Source: Verrucomicrobiota bacterium (GTDB lineage Bacteria > Verrucomicrobiota > Verrucomicrobiia > Limisphaerales > J093). From it: 32,942 nt of DNA. The DNA is taken from assembly GCA_012517065.1 (NCBI GenBank), contig JAAYVR010000077.1, positions 1-32,942 of the forward strand, given 5' to 3'. This document shows positions 1 to 8,703 of this stretch, in pieces. Position 1 is the first letter of the stretch; each line of letters begins with the position of its first letter. The notes below the pieces were generated by a model. That model had not been told where the DNA came from and searched no databases. It saw only the letters and a program-made list of their open reading frames with translations. The translations under genes and the position numbers were made by a program.

Positions 1-147
1 ACGATTCTGGACATGCAGTGATAGACGACGGTTTTACCCTGAAGTTTGATTCTGGGCAGTCTCATTACAACCTCCTTGATTTGTCTTGTTGTTCTCCTTG
101 CAACAGAGCGACAGGCACGCAGCCGTGCCTCCCATTGGCCGACTGCT

Positions 148-180
148 TGGGCGGGTCCGGGTCAGAACCCGGGTCGCCCA
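148..180. repeat. imperfect inverted repeat (hairpin)
   Basis: TGGGCG at 148-153 pairs with CGCCCA at 175-180, and CCGGGT at 157-162 pairs with ACCCGG at 167-172, leaving a small internal loop and a short terminal loop. No T-tract follows, so a Rho-independent terminator is not supported. It lies just before a GTGTCTGTCCC motif. Confidence 0.4.
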
Positions 181-183
181 AAT

Positions 184-204
184 AACGTGTCTGTCCCTCT
201 ATTT
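184..204 (+). repeat. solo copy of GTGTCTGTCCC-type dispersed motif
   Basis: The sequence ACGTGTCTGTCCCTCTATTT occurs here, matching related motifs at 5007, 17841, 17936, 18053, 22475, 22569 and 29977. It is in non-coding DNA like the other copies. No partner motif is seen within 120 bp. Confidence 0.6.
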
Positions 205-537
205 GGGGGTAAAATCGCACAACACACTCCGGGAGTCAAACGGAGCCGGGGTGTTGGCGAAGCGTCGTGGTGTAGTAGGGCTATCTTGGGGTAGTGTGTC
301 ACCATCCCAATCCAGCTCCCAGAAAAATCCCGAGAACGACAGCCCTCCAAGCCATAAGCTGCTGTGCAGCGTTGCGAGACAGAAGTGTTCATTGTGAGGA
401 GCGGCCTGCTGCTTTTTCCCAAGGGGTGCCGTCAAGGGCAGGGCACCAACTTGCGAGGCGTTCTGCGTGAGAAAGATGCTCTTGCTCAGAGGTGATTCAG
501 GAAACTGAGGTTGTCTGCTCTGTGCGCGTCTTCACAC

Positions 538-601
538 AAGCCGCTGAAATCCGCCGGGCAAAGGTACGTTTATCTGGGAGAGGCCTCAGGTTTCCCGGCT
601 A
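538..601 (-). repeat. palindromic stop-codon repeat, copy A (3' of acpS)
   Basis: On the minus strand the copy begins with TAGCCGGGAAACCTGAGG, where TAG is the acpS stop codon. It ends with GGCGGATTTCAGCGGCTT, a degenerate inverse arm. Length (64 bp) and arms match the better-preserved copies at 5327, 11052 and 15371. It may act as a transcript 3' end, but it has no U-tract. Confidence 0.55.
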
Positions 602-1003
602 CCGAGCTGCAATCGACGGCTCTTGCACGCCCTCAATCACAGCAACAGCAGCAGCGTGGCTCTCAGTATGCGTCAGGCTAAGATGCACAAGTCTTCCGCC
701 TCTTGCCTCAAGGAGTCTGGCGCCCTTACCGTGAAGAACGACGTATGGTTGGCCCGATTCACGCCTGCGCACCTCGATATCCTGCCAGCCAAGATGCGGT
801 CCTATGCCGGTGCCGAAAGCTTTTGAGACCGCTTCCTTGGCGGCAAAACGAGCCGCAAGATGCGGACTTGGGTCCGCAAAACTCTGGCAATACCGAATTT
901 CCTCCTCCAAAAACAGGCGACGCAAGAAACGATCGCCGAAGCGGTCACAGGCTCTGGCAACACGGGCAACCTCGACAAGGTCAATTCCCACCCCAACAAT
1001 CAT
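599..1003 (-). CDS. acpS: holo-[acyl-carrier-protein] synthase
   Basis: Transfers 4'-phosphopantetheine from CoA to the serine of acyl carrier protein, activating it for fatty-acid synthesis in the cytoplasm. The 134-residue protein has the family's usual length. The N-terminal GVGIDLVEVARV segment contains the Mg-binding Asp8; FAAKEAVSKAFGTGIG at 53-68 contains Glu57; HLSLTHTESHAAAVAVIE lies at 107-124. The ATG is preceded by TAAAGGAGTCCGCA, in which AAGGAG is the ribosome binding site and TAA is the stop codon of pdxJ, so the two genes are probably translationally coupled. The pdxJ-acpS order is also known from E. coli. The TAG stop is the first codon of a palindromic repeat. Confidence 0.95.
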   Translation of the reverse strand: MIVGVGIDLVEVARVARACDRFGDRFLRRLFLEEEIRYCQSFADPSPHLAARFAAKEAVSKAFGTGIGPHLGWQDIEVRRRESGQPYVVLHGKGARLLEARGGRLVHLSLTHTESHAAAVAVIEGVQEPSIAAR

Positions 1004-1014
1004 TGCGGACTCCT

Positions 1015-1755
1015 TTACCCCTTGTACGACTCCAGTAAAGCCAGCATCTCGCGCACCGCGGCGGCCAGACCCACAAAGACGGCCCTGCTTATGATGCTAT
1101 GACCGATGTTCAGCTCAACAAGGTGCGGCACGGTAAGCAAATGCGGCAGGTTCGAATAGTTCAGTCCGTGACCTGCATTGACAAGCAACCCTAGAGCATG
1201 CGCCCTTCGCGCAGCAGTTATAAGGCGGTTCAGTTCGGCATCCCGTTTTTCCGGTTCTGAGAAACTGTTTGCAAACGACCCCGTATGCAACTCGACGAAC
1301 TGACTTCCAACCCGCGCTGCAGCTTCTATTTGCTCAATATCCGGCGAAACAAACAGGCTCACCTGAATGCCCATTTGGTTCATGCGCCGTCGCGTCTCCG
1401 CGATCTCACCCTCTGCCGCCAGAACGTTAAGACCTCCTTCCGTCGTAACCTCCTGTCTGCGTTCCGGGACGATACAAACTATTTCCGGTTTCAACCGCAG
1501 TGCGATTTCAACTATCTCGGGAGAATTTGCCATTTCGAGGTTCAACCGGGTCCGCACCACCTCGCGAAGTTTCCAAACGTCCCGGTCTTGTATGTGGCGG
1601 CGATCCTCCCTGAGATGCACCGTGATGCCGTGCGCACCGGCACGCTCACATTCAATTGCCGCTGCCACCGGGTCGGGTTCGCCAAAAGATTGTCCCCTGT
1701 AACGCGCCTCGCGAACAGTGGCAACGTGATCGATATTGACACCGAGCTTGAGCAT
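1015..1755 (-). CDS. pdxJ: pyridoxine 5'-phosphate synthase
   Basis: Condenses 1-deoxy-D-xylulose 5-phosphate with 3-amino-2-oxopropyl phosphate to pyridoxine 5'-phosphate, the last ring-forming step of the DXP-dependent vitamin B6 pathway. The protein has 246 residues, typical of PdxJ. It opens with [18 protein letters not shown] and contains [28 protein letters not shown] and [10 protein letters not shown], all characteristic of the family's TIM barrel and phosphate-binding regions. The frame stays open upstream to 2079, but the ATG at 1755 is chosen because TTAATCAGGAGTCAA precedes it, with a good AGGAG, and because homologues begin at [10 protein letters not shown]. Eleven bases separate it from the upstream lipoprotein gene. 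Confidence 0.96.
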   Translation of the reverse strand: MLKLGVNIDHVATVREARYRGQSFGEPDPVAAAIECERAGAHGITVHLREDRRHIQDRDVWKLREVVRTRLNLEMANSPEIVEIALRLKPEIVCIVPERRQEVTTEGGLNVLAAEGEIAETRRRMNQMGIQVSLFVSPDIEQIEAAARVGSQFVELHTGSFANSFSEPEKRDAELNRLITAARRAHALGLLVNAGHGLNYSNLPHLLTVPHLVELNIGHSIISRAVFVGLAAAVREMLALLESYKG

Positions 1756-1766
1756 TTGACTCCTGA

Positions 1767-3488
1767 TTAACGCCTGGGTGAAGGCACTTGCGGAACAGCC
1801 CTGCTTGCCGGCGCCGTGCGTATCGCGGAAGAACGCGCCGGGGCCGGATTGGTTGCAGCCGGCTTTGTGCGGTCGAGCCTGAGAAACGACGGGTTTATTT
1901 GCGGCGTGGTGAGCCTCGGGAACCCGGGGTCTTCCAGCCAACGCGCAATCAAGACCAACTCGAGGCTCGTGAATCCAACCGATGAGGACCGCACAAGATT
2001 CAGCTCGGCCGGGCTGGTGCACGTGACCTCTGTCACCGCGTTGTCCATGTGCCGAAACACGTTGGTGTCGGCCAGCCACAATCGCACCGCGCTGTTCGTT
2101 GGCAATGATTCGTAACCGGCGATCATCCAGTAAACTTCTTTCATCCTGCGCCAGTCATCGACTCGGACCTGGCTCAGTTCCCAATCGTAATACAAAAGAT
2201 TTGTCCGCCCGATAATCTGCGCATACAACTCTTGCGGCGCGGGCACAACCTTTGTATCAGGAGGGAAAATCCCCGCCATCACAAACCCTTTGTCGGCTGT
2301 GGGAGCTTGTTGGACGAATGGTTCGACAATGGGGAGACGGCGCCACACGTACCTGAGCTTGTTAGTCTCCGAATCGATGAATGCGAACCTCGTCCAATAG
2401 AGATGGTTCGTTACAGCAGAAGGTAAATACCGCGCCAGCCGTTGCAACGAGTCGCTCATGTCTTCCATTTCCCAAGCCATGTACGTGCGAAAAGGAATGT
2501 GCGCCTGCCCCCAGACAAAAAGCTGATTGGGAACAGATTTCACGCCGCTATCTTTGACCCACTGCTGAGAGCTCAGCCACGGCCTGAGCCCTTGGATTGC
2601 CGTAAACGAAACCAGCGGCTCGCTTATTGTGTTGGTCGGTATTCGCCATGGCTCAACACGAAAACCCGGTGGCCGCGAATAAGTCATCTGCGCTACCGTG
2701 CGCAAATTGGGACCACGGCCGACGACTTGCAGCTTCGTCTGCGGCCACGCAATTGTGCGCGACCAATTCAGCAACTCCGCGGTTCTCTCAAGGTCCGCTT
2801 GAATCGCAAGCCACGCCTCCTTGTCGGGTTGAACAGGACGGCCTTCTGACTTGATTCTGGCGAGCCATGTCGCTGCCATACTCTGAGCGCCGCTGCCCCA
2901 CGATAGAAGCAGCCAGTTGCCAGCTTCCAACACTCGTACCGTGCAAGCTGTTCCATCCCATTTGGCCTCGATCCCTTTGTACACTTCAAATTGCACTTCC
3001 GATGGCGCAGTGGCTCCGAGCATGCCGAGCGCTTTCTTCAGGTTTGCAAGCCAGACGGATGCCCGTTGCGGCGGCAGCTTGATCGCGAGATCAAGCTGCA
3101 GAGAGTGGCCGGCGACGTCCAACGACACCACCCCGGCCGATTCATGATCGAGTATGTCCCGGATCAAGGGCGCAATCAGCGAAGTGTGATCGCCGCCCGG
3201 CAACCGGGCATTGGCCGGAACAAGATTGGTCGTAGCACGCGCAAATTTCTTGACCACATCGTCAACCAGATTGCGAGTTGACGGTTCTGAAAGGACCTTC
3301 TGCAAACGAGTGGCGTTGGTATTCCCAGAGAGCGATGCAGCGCCAACAAAATGCCAGCTCGCCAAAGGCCCGGCTTTTATTGGTCCCGATTGCCCTGTGC
3401 CTGTCCCCAAAATGCCAGCCGTGTTGCGGGCGTCGCAACCGACAACCACAAACATGAACAGCACAGTGAATTGAATGCAGCGTGTCAT
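1767..3488 (-). CDS. putative lipoprotein of unknown function
   Basis: Not a recognised family. The 573-residue product starts [18 protein letters not shown], a short lipoprotein signal with lipobox VVGC and Cys18 as the probable acylated residue, so it is expected to be membrane-anchored and outside the cytoplasm. The rest is a soluble, tryptophan-containing sequence without obvious catalytic motifs; the last 30 or so residues are a Pro/Ala/Ser-rich tail. The frame is open 54 bases further upstream, but the lipoprotein signal decides for the ATG at 3488. It is followed after 11 bases by pdxJ, with the pdxJ ribosome binding site next to its TAA stop, so the genes probably share a transcript. 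It is divergent from the SurA-like gene across 147 bp. Confidence 0.8.
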   Translation of the reverse strand: MTRCIQFTVLFMFVVVGCDARNTAGILGTGTGQSGPIKAGPLASWHFVGAASLSGNTNATRLQKVLSEPSTRNLVDDVVKKFARATTNLVPANARLPGGDHTSLIAPLIRDILDHESAGVVSLDVAGHSLQLDLAIKLPPQRASVWLANLKKALGMLGATAPSEVQFEVYKGIEAKWDGTACTVRVLEAGNWLLLSWGSGAQSMAATWLARIKSEGRPVQPDKEAWLAIQADLERTAELLNWSRTIAWPQTKLQVVGRGPNLRTVAQMTYSRPPGFRVEPWRIPTNTISEPLVSFTAIQGLRPWLSSQQWVKDSGVKSVPNQLFVWGQAHIPFRTYMAWEMEDMSDSLQRLARYLPSAVTNHLYWTRFAFIDSETNKLRYVWRRLPIVEPFVQQAPTADKGFVMAGIFPPDTKVVPAPQELYAQIIGRTNLLYYDWELSQVRVDDWRRMKEVYWMIAGYESLPTNSAVRLWLADTNVFRHMDNAVTEVTCTSPAELNLVRSSSVGFTSLELVLIARWLEDPGFPRLTTPQINPSFLRLDRTKPAATNPAPARSSAIRTAPASRAVPQVPSPRR

Positions 3489-3635
3489 AGCGCGCTCTTT
3501 TGAATGCCAGATAAAACCGCGATTAGCAAACGGAAACAGCATCGGCCATGCCCCGTCTCGGACCAGCTCCCTCTGGGTAGCATCGGATTCCTTGACCCCC
3601 TGTGTTTGTGCGTTTACTCTCCGAACTCACATTTG
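3489..3635. promoter_or_regulatory. divergent intergenic region (lipoprotein / surA-like)
   Basis: This 147-bp gap separates two divergently read genes and must hold the start signals for the plus-strand SurA-like gene and probably for the minus-strand lipoprotein-pdxJ-acpS operon. No convincing -35/-10 pair was identified by eye, and no clear Shine-Dalgarno precedes the ATG at 3636. Confidence 0.4.
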
Positions 3636-4607
3636 ATGAGGCGTTCTTGGATCAACATCATCGCCGCCACAACGGTGGCGGGTATCTCGGGTGCATGGGC
3701 CGCAACCACAGCCAATGGCCTTGTTGCCATCGTAAACGACGAAGCCATTACATGGAAGGAAGTGGCGCAGCAAGCCGCGATGGCAGTCGAGGCACGCATG
3801 GCTTCTCTTGCCGCCAGGTCTGCAAAACTCGAAGAGGAGATCAAGAAAGCCCAGCAGGATGCACTCGAAATGCTCGTGCAACGCAAGCTGATCCTGCACG
3901 AATTCAAACAGGCAGGATACAACCTGCCAGAAAGCCTGATCGAAGACAGGGTGCGCAGCAGGCTTCGTGAAAGGTGGGGCGGCGATAGGGCAACCATGAC
4001 GCGCGACCTCCAAAGCCGCGGAATGACCTTCGAGAAATACCGTGAAATGATTCGAGAAGAGATTATCTGGGAGGCAATGCGCGTCAAGAACGTCGCCCGC
4101 GAAATCGTTATCTCACCCCACAAAATCGAAAAGTATTACGCGGAAAACTTGGACAAGTTCAAGGTGGCCGACAGTGTCAAACTGAGAACCATCATGATTG
4201 CAAAGCCCGCGTCGGGTCCACCGGAACAGGCCCGCCGCCGCGCACTCGAAATCCTCAAGAAACTCGACGAGGGCGTGCCTTTTGCAGAACTCGCCGGCGT
4301 ATATTCCGAAGACAGTTTCCGCAACCAGGGGGGCGACCGCGGCTGGGTCGAATTGGAACGTGAACACTATCAACCGGCCCTTGACCAGGCCATCCGCGCC
4401 CTCAAACCCGGCGAGCACAGTGGGGTTGTGGAAACCGACAGAGCATTCTGGATCGTTCTGGTCGAGGATTCCAAGACAAGCCATATTCGCCCGCTTCCCG
4501 AAGTCCGGGCCGAAATCGAGCGCATTCTGACCGAACAGGAGAGAAACCGACTCGAAAAGGCTTGGATTGACCGCCTCAAATCCAAAGCTTTCATTCGGTA
4601 CTTCTAG
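3636..4607 (+). CDS. SurA-like periplasmic peptidyl-prolyl isomerase/chaperone
   Basis: Predicted exported folding factor for envelope proteins. The 323-residue product has a signal peptide (about 1-22, ending GAWA), a SurA N-terminal chaperone region (about 26-180, opening GLVAIVNDEAITWKEV) and one parvulin-type rotamase domain (about 181-280, with LRTIMIAKPA, FAELAGVYSEDSFRNQGGDRGW and LKPGEHSGVVET-like segments). E. coli SurA has two parvulin domains; one is common elsewhere. The frame extends upstream to 3504, but the ATG at 3636 immediately precedes the signal peptide. The stop codon TAG is followed at once by CCCGGAAGCCTCACC, an arm of the stop-codon palindrome family. The symbol surA is not assigned because other parvulin chaperones share this layout. 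Confidence 0.85.
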   Translation: MRRSWINIIAATTVAGISGAWAATTANGLVAIVNDEAITWKEVAQQAAMAVEARMASLAARSAKLEEEIKKAQQDALEMLVQRKLILHEFKQAGYNLPESLIEDRVRSRLRERWGGDRATMTRDLQSRGMTFEKYREMIREEIIWEAMRVKNVAREIVISPHKIEKYYAENLDKFKVADSVKLRTIMIAKPASGPPEQARRRALEILKKLDEGVPFAELAGVYSEDSFRNQGGDRGWVELEREHYQPALDQAIRALKPGEHSGVVETDRAFWIVLVEDSKTSHIRPLPEVRAEIERILTEQERNRLEKAWIDRLKSKAFIRYF

Positions 4608-4671
4608 CCCGGAAGCCTCACCTCCCCACAGACACACCCAAGCCTGCAGTCTCGCGAGAGTCACCGGAGCC
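4605..4671 (+). repeat. palindromic stop-codon repeat, copy B (3' of surA-like gene)
   Basis: The left arm TAGCCCGGAAGCCTCACC begins with the in-frame stop codon of the SurA-like gene. About 45 bases on, GCGAGAGTCACCGGAGCC is a degenerate match to the inverse arm GTGAGATTTCCGGGCTA. The total of about 67 bp fits the family. The left arm is clear, the right arm weak. Confidence 0.5.
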
Positions 4672-4932
4672 CGCAGGTTGCTGGATCCTAAGCAGCCGGC
4701 CGCTTTGCAGGCAACTCACGGTGTTCAACCGCATATTTCGTAGCCCGGCGTAGCCGGAACCAAAGTCGCCCCACGGGCCGTGCCCGGCTCTTGCACCCCA
4801 TGGACCTTCAGCCACGTCGGGCAGGGGAATATGCCCAGCGACTCCGTCGCAAGCAACAGCACGCTGATCCCAGTGGTTTCTCCGCGCTGCCGCATATGCA
4901 GTGGGCGTTGGTGGGCGCGAAGCGCTTGGAGT

Positions 4933-4950
4933 GCGGCAGCTTGCTGCCGC
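4933..4950. repeat. short perfect hairpin GCGGCAGC-TT-GCTGCCGC
   Basis: An 8-bp perfect stem with a 2-base loop, preceded by GCGCGAAGCGCTTGGAGT and followed by TTTG. It could form a tight RNA hairpin. As it is 325 bp beyond the nearest gene end, it looks more like a dispersed repeat unit than that gene's terminator. Confidence 0.5.
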
Positions 4951-4967
4951 TTTGTCTTCATGCACAA

Positions 4968-5212
4968 ACAACGTGCCTGGAACCATATCGGCATGATGGA
5001 GAGAACAACGTGTCTGTCCCCATATCGGCATCCGAGGGGTTCCTCCGCACACTTCGGCAGCCCCCGATTGGAACAAGGGGCAATTTGCAGGCCACGCCGC
5101 AATCCGGGGGCAAAACCCAAACAACGAGCCTGTCACTCTATTCGGGGCCACACTCAGACAACGGGCCTCCCAGTTTATGCGGAGCCTCGAGGCAACTACG
5201 TGTCTGTCCCCA
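4968..5212 (+). repeat. cluster of GTGTCTGTCCC-type motifs including a 138-bp block
   Basis: Motif copies start near 4968 (degenerate, ACAACGTGCCTGGAACC), 5007 (AACGTGTCTGTCCCCATATC), 5123 (AACGAGCCTGTCACTCTATT), 5160 (degenerate, AACGGGCCTCCCAGTTTATG) and 5198 (ACGTGTCTGTCCCCACGTGC). The segment 5007-5144 is a full-length relative of 29977-30113, sharing long stretches such as GGCCACGCCGCAATC and AACCCAAACAA. All motifs point the same way. Confidence 0.7.
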
Positions 5213-5326
5213 CGTGCATTCCAAGAATCGCCTTGCTGCCGCCAGCGCGTTGGCGGAATCGGTTCCGCCGGGGAGCGCGGCGTGCGGTCCGATAATTGAG
5301 ATTCTCTCGTCTGGGCGGGGGTTTCC

Positions 5327-5400
5327 TTGACCCGGAAATCTCACTGGAGTAAAGGCACGGGCGAATCCGAGGGGGCTGACCGATGAGATTTCCGGGTCAA
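5327..5400 (+). repeat. palindromic stop-codon repeat, copy C
   Basis: A perfect 17-bp inverted repeat: TTGACCCGGAAATCTCA at 5327-5343 and TGAGATTTCCGGGTCAA at 5384-5400, separated by 40 bases. The centre contains GAATCCGAGGGGGCTGACC, also found in copy D. Here the trinucleotide before CCCGG is TGA on both strands instead of TAG. No gene end abuts this copy; it lies 110 bp before the GH42 gene. Confidence 0.8.
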
Positions 5401-5509
5401 ACATGCGGGCTGATGCCAAATAGCCGTCTTTGTGAATCTGCGGAGTTTTTTGGTTTGCAGAGTTTCTGTTGGTGGGTATTTTCATCACGTAACCAACCAG
5501 AAAACAGCC

Positions 5510-7582
5510 ATGTACTTCGGAGTCGATTATCATCCAGAGCATTGGGTTTACCCCTACGCGGGTACACCTGAAGAACCAGAGACCCGCTGGGAACGCGATG
5601 CCCAGCTCATGGCAGCAGCCAGCGTCAACGTGGTGAGAATGGGCGAGTTCTGCTGGGGACTCTACGAACAAGAAGAGGGGAAATACGACTTCGAATGGAT
5701 GCGGCGTGTCATGGACATAATGAAAAAGCACAACATACAGGTTGTGCTGGGCACGCCGACAGCGGCACCGCCACTTTGGCTCGCTCACAAACACCCTGAA
5801 ATACTCCCTCTTGATGAACAGGGCCTGACGCTCCACGAAGGCACGCGACATGCCTATTGCATGAACAGCGACGTTTACTGGGACTACTCCAGAAGAATCA
5901 TCACGGCGCTCGCAGGGGCACTCGGAAACCACCCGCAATTGATCGCGTGGCAAATCGACAACGGCATCGGAGGCCATCGCACAGAGTTTTCGTTCAATGA
6001 AGAATCCAAGCACGACTGGCATGCATGGTTGAGAGCAAAATACGAGACCATTGACCGCTTAAACGAGTGTCTTGGGTTGAGGTTTTGGGGCCAGGTGGTC
6101 AACCGGTGGGAGGATGTCCCGATGCCCATGATGGCACCAACGGTCCACAACCCCGCTTTGGTCCTTGACTGGATGCGCTTCGCAAGCGACACCTGCATCG
6201 CATACGTCAAAATGCAGGCCGACCTCCTCCACGAACTTACCCCGGGCATTCCGGTGACGACAAACCTCCGCGCCCTTTCCAGACATTACGATCACTTTGA
6301 CATGGCAGAAGTGCTGGACTTTGTCTCGTTGGACACTTACGCAACCCTTCAAAGACGCCCATCAGAGAACGCTGCCGAGTACGACATCATGCGTTCCCTC
6401 AAAAAATCCGGAATCAAGACACCGGACGGACAGGAAGGTTTCTGGGTGATCGAACAAAAAGCGGGCAATGTGAACTGGCAGGAAGTCAATTCCCTGTTGC
6501 GGCCCGGCGTGGTTCGGCTCTTCACATATCAGCTTCTGTCGCGTGGCGCAACGGGCGTGCTCTATTTCTTCTGGAGATCACCGAGAATAGGTTCCGAGAA
6601 GTTTTACGGCGGCGTCCTCACGCACGACGGACGTGGCGACAACCGCGTTTATCGCGAAATCTGCCAGATCGGCGAAGAGATGAAATTGCTGGCGCCAATA
6701 CTGCGCGATACCAAGGTCGTGGCCGAAACTTGTATCCTGTTCAGCCACGCCAACGATTGGAAACTCAAACAGCCGCAGCAGCATACGGCCCATTTCAAGC
6801 TGCGCGATCATATCATGCTATTTTACAACGCCTTGCACGACCTTAATATCCCGGTCGATTTCGCACGGCCGACCGATGATTTATCTGGTTACAAGGTGGT
6901 GTTTGCTCCGTCCCTGCACCTGCTGGCCGGCGGCGAAGCTGACCTACTCAAATTGTATGTCCACAACGGCGGAACCCTCGTCGCCACATTCAACACCGGC
7001 CTTGTGGACGAGCACGATATCGCCCCTGACAACGGTTTTCCCCATGACATGACCGACATGTTCGGGCTGGAGGTTCTTGAATTCGATCCCATCCCGCCCG
7101 AGGAAGAAAACCACCTGCTTTTCAAGCCGCAATTCCCGGCCACGCACTCGCATGCAGGCCGAATCTGGTGCGACGTTATCGAGCCAAAAGAATGCCAGGT
7201 TCTTGCAACGTTCACCCGGGACTTTTACGCCGGACGTCCCGCGCTCACCATCAACGGCTTCGGCGCCGGCCGGGCGGTCTATATTGGCACAATGTGCAAA
7301 CAGAACTTCTATTACGACCTCGTCAACTGGCTCCGCCAAATCTGCAACATAACCCAGCCCCTCAAAGTCCCGGAATCTGTCGAGGTAAGCATGCGCCAAA
7401 AGGGCGACACACGAATCTATTTTCTGCTCAATCATCAAAGCAGCCCTGTCCGAGTCAGCTTTTACAAACCAATGCACGACTACTTAACCGGCAGCACATT
7501 GACCGGTCACCACGACATCCCGCCACACGGGGTGTTAGTCCTTGATGAACGGCTCCCGCAGTCCCAGACAGCCCCCGCCTGA
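5510..7582 (+). CDS. GH42 beta-galactosidase-like protein, acid/base Glu replaced
   Basis: Glycoside hydrolase family 42 enzymes remove terminal beta-galactosyl (in some members other) residues from oligosaccharides. The 690-residue length and the order of TIM barrel (about 1-380), trimerisation-like domain (about 390-600) and C-terminal beta domain fit GH42. Diagnostic segments are FGVDYHPEHW, VVRMGEFCWGLYE, GTPTAAPPLWLAHKHPEILP and FWVIEQKAGNVNW, whose Glu315 matches the nucleophile. The usual acid/base segment WQxDNE reads WQIDNGIGGH, with Gly152 (GGC at 5963-5965) in place of Glu. The protein is therefore either inactive, uses another acid, or belongs to a subgroup with altered chemistry. 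The start at 5510 fits homologues (MYFGVDYHPE); no Shine-Dalgarno and no signal peptide are visible, so it is probably cytoplasmic. Confidence 0.9.
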   Translation: MYFGVDYHPEHWVYPYAGTPEEPETRWERDAQLMAAASVNVVRMGEFCWGLYEQEEGKYDFEWMRRVMDIMKKHNIQVVLGTPTAAPPLWLAHKHPEILPLDEQGLTLHEGTRHAYCMNSDVYWDYSRRIITALAGALGNHPQLIAWQIDNGIGGHRTEFSFNEESKHDWHAWLRAKYETIDRLNECLGLRFWGQVVNRWEDVPMPMMAPTVHNPALVLDWMRFASDTCIAYVKMQADLLHELTPGIPVTTNLRALSRHYDHFDMAEVLDFVSLDTYATLQRRPSENAAEYDIMRSLKKSGIKTPDGQEGFWVIEQKAGNVNWQEVNSLLRPGVVRLFTYQLLSRGATGVLYFFWRSPRIGSEKFYGGVLTHDGRGDNRVYREICQIGEEMKLLAPILRDTKVVAETCILFSHANDWKLKQPQQHTAHFKLRDHIMLFYNALHDLNIPVDFARPTDDLSGYKVVFAPSLHLLAGGEADLLKLYVHNGGTLVATFNTGLVDEHDIAPDNGFPHDMTDMFGLEVLEFDPIPPEEENHLLFKPQFPATHSHAGRIWCDVIEPKECQVLATFTRDFYAGRPALTINGFGAGRAVYIGTMCKQNFYYDLVNWLRQICNITQPLKVPESVEVSMRQKGDTRIYFLLNHQSSPVRVSFYKPMHDYLTGSTLTGHHDIPPHGVLVLDERLPQSQTAPA

Positions 7583-7626
7583 ACATCGCCGGCAATTGCC
7601 CCCAATTCGATGCCCGCTCTCTCACT

Positions 7627-8037
7627 ATGACCAGTTCACCGGCAAACCGGCCAAGGCGAAAACACCCGGCTGAACCATCACCTCGAGACAAGGTGTTGGC
7701 CGAGTGGCGCGGCGTTGACCTGTCCCCCTTGGAACGAGCAAATGCAATGGCTGCACGCTCAACAGCCGAGATCATGCCCAAGGTCCTGAAAAAACTCAGG
7801 ATCGATCAGCGGCAACTCGAAACCGAAATCCTCAAAGTCTGGAATCACCTCATAGATCCGTCGGTGGTTGCACACGCACAGCCAACAGGCCTTCACAAGG
7901 GAACCCTGTTCGTCTCGGTTGACAGCAGCGTTTGGCTGGACGAAATAGTGCGCTATCGCAGGGAAGAAATCCTCGCCCGCCTTCAGCACAGTTTCGGAAG
8001 CGACCAAATCAAGAGAATTTCATTTAAGATCGGGTGA
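7627..8037 (+). CDS. DUF721/DciA-like protein, possible replicative helicase operator
   Basis: The 136-residue protein matches the DUF721/DciA pattern: a basic, disordered N-terminus (1-25), then a compact KH-like domain with VWNHLIDPSVVAHAQPTGLHKGTLFV, SSVWLDEIVRYR and a closing IKRISFKIG. DciA proteins assist loading or activity of the replicative helicase DnaB in bacteria that lack DnaC. The function is inferred from family resemblance only. It follows the GH42 gene by 44 bp on the same strand and converges on def. Confidence 0.75.
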   Translation: MTSSPANRPRRKHPAEPSPRDKVLAEWRGVDLSPLERANAMAARSTAEIMPKVLKKLRIDQRQLETEILKVWNHLIDPSVVAHAQPTGLHKGTLFVSVDSSVWLDEIVRYRREEILARLQHSFGSDQIKRISFKIG

Positions 8038-8065
8038 TTGCCACCGCACCAGTTCCACAATCACT

Positions 8066-8098
8066 CAGTTCGTGAAATGCGCGGGCCAGATCGAACTG
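8066..8098. terminator. weak hairpin between convergent genes
   Basis: CAGTTCG at 8066-8072 and CGAACTG at 8092-8098 form a 7-bp stem with a 19-base loop in the 69-bp gap between the converging DciA-like gene and def. There is no T-tract on either side. A bidirectional terminator role is possible but poorly supported. Confidence 0.25.
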
Positions 8099-8106
8099 GA
8101 ATAAGG

Positions 8107-8694
8107 CTACGCCATTACCTTGACCTTGGCGCCCTTGAGTTCGGCCTGTGTGCTGGCTTGTAACTCGTCAAGGGCGGAACGAAGTTGCCGCTTCGTTTCC
8201 CCCGACATGCGGTCTATGAACAGCACGCCGCGCAAATGATCGTACTCATGCTGAATTGCCCGAGAAAGCAGACCGCCACACCGGAAGGCTATCGGCTTGC
8301 CGTGCTCATCGATGGCTCGCACTGAGACAACAGCGGGGCGTGCTATATCCGCAAAAACCTCCGGGAAACTCAGGCAGCCTTCGGGGCCGGTCTCGCGATC
8401 TCCCTCGAGCTCGAGGCTGGGGTTGATTAATACCAACGGCATGATGGTTGCAACGTCGATTCGAACGCCGTCTTTCTCAACCCATGAAGGTCTGTCTTTG
8501 GCTTCGCGCACGTCGATCACGCACATTTGAAGCGCCTGTCCGACCTGTTGGGCTGCGAGGCCAACTCCCTGTGCCGCGTGCATGGTTTCAATCATGTCCG
8601 CCGCCAACTGTCTGATTTCAGGCGTAACAGTTTCTATCCGTGCACCGGGTTTGCGCAGGGCCGGGTGACCATATTTTACAATCGGCAGAATCAT
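8107..8694 (-). CDS. def: peptide deformylase
   Basis: Removes the formyl group from the N-terminal methionine of new proteins. The 195-residue sequence has all three family motifs: GVGLAAQQVG at 43-52, EGCLS at 105-109 with the metal ligand Cys107, and QHEYDHL at 148-154 with ligands His149 and His153 and catalytic Glu150. A loop between motifs 1 and 2 (about 64-86) is somewhat longer than in E. coli. It follows the PfkB-family kinase gene by 9 bases on the same strand, suggesting co-transcription with parB and the kinase. Its 3' end faces the DciA-like gene. Confidence 0.95.
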   Translation of the reverse strand: MILPIVKYGHPALRKPGARIETVTPEIRQLAADMIETMHAAQGVGLAAQQVGQALQMCVIDVREAKDRPSWVEKDGVRIDVATIMPLVLINPSLELEGDRETGPEGCLSFPEVFADIARPAVVSVRAIDEHGKPIAFRCGGLLSRAIQHEYDHLRGVLFIDRMSGETKRQLRSALDELQASTQAELKGAKVKVMA

Positions 8695-8703
8695 TCTATG
8701 AAA

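Larger units (their letters stand above)
1..598. other. intergenic region with repeats, no gene supported
   Basis: No reading frame here looks like a protein; overlapping short frames on both strands have no recognisable motifs. The stretch contains an imperfect hairpin (148-180), one solo copy of the GTGTCTGTCCC motif (184-204) and, at its right edge, a palindromic repeat that abuts the stop codon of acpS (538-601). The first 21 bases could be the tail of an upstream plus-strand gene ending in TGA at 19-21, but six codons are too few to judge. Confidence 0.6.
4608..5509. other. repeat-rich intergenic region, no gene supported
   Basis: About 900 bp without a credible gene; frames of up to 179 residues cross it but run through repeat DNA and show no protein motif. 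It holds copy B of the stop-codon palindrome, a perfect GCGGCAGC/GCTGCCGC hairpin (4933-4950), a cluster of GTGTCTGTCCC-type motifs (4968-5212) and palindrome copy C (5327-5400). Confidence 0.6.

Noticed and set aside
3397-3408. GTGCCTGTCCCC inside the lipoprotein gene as another repeat copy
   Set aside because: Only the short core matches and the flanks (no TATTTG end) do not; it encodes ordinary Gly/Thr residues after the lipobox. Chance is likely.
5138-6022. 294-residue open frame on the minus strand
   Set aside because: It covers repeat DNA and the antisense of the GH42 gene start. No motifs; it passes through the palindrome at 5327.
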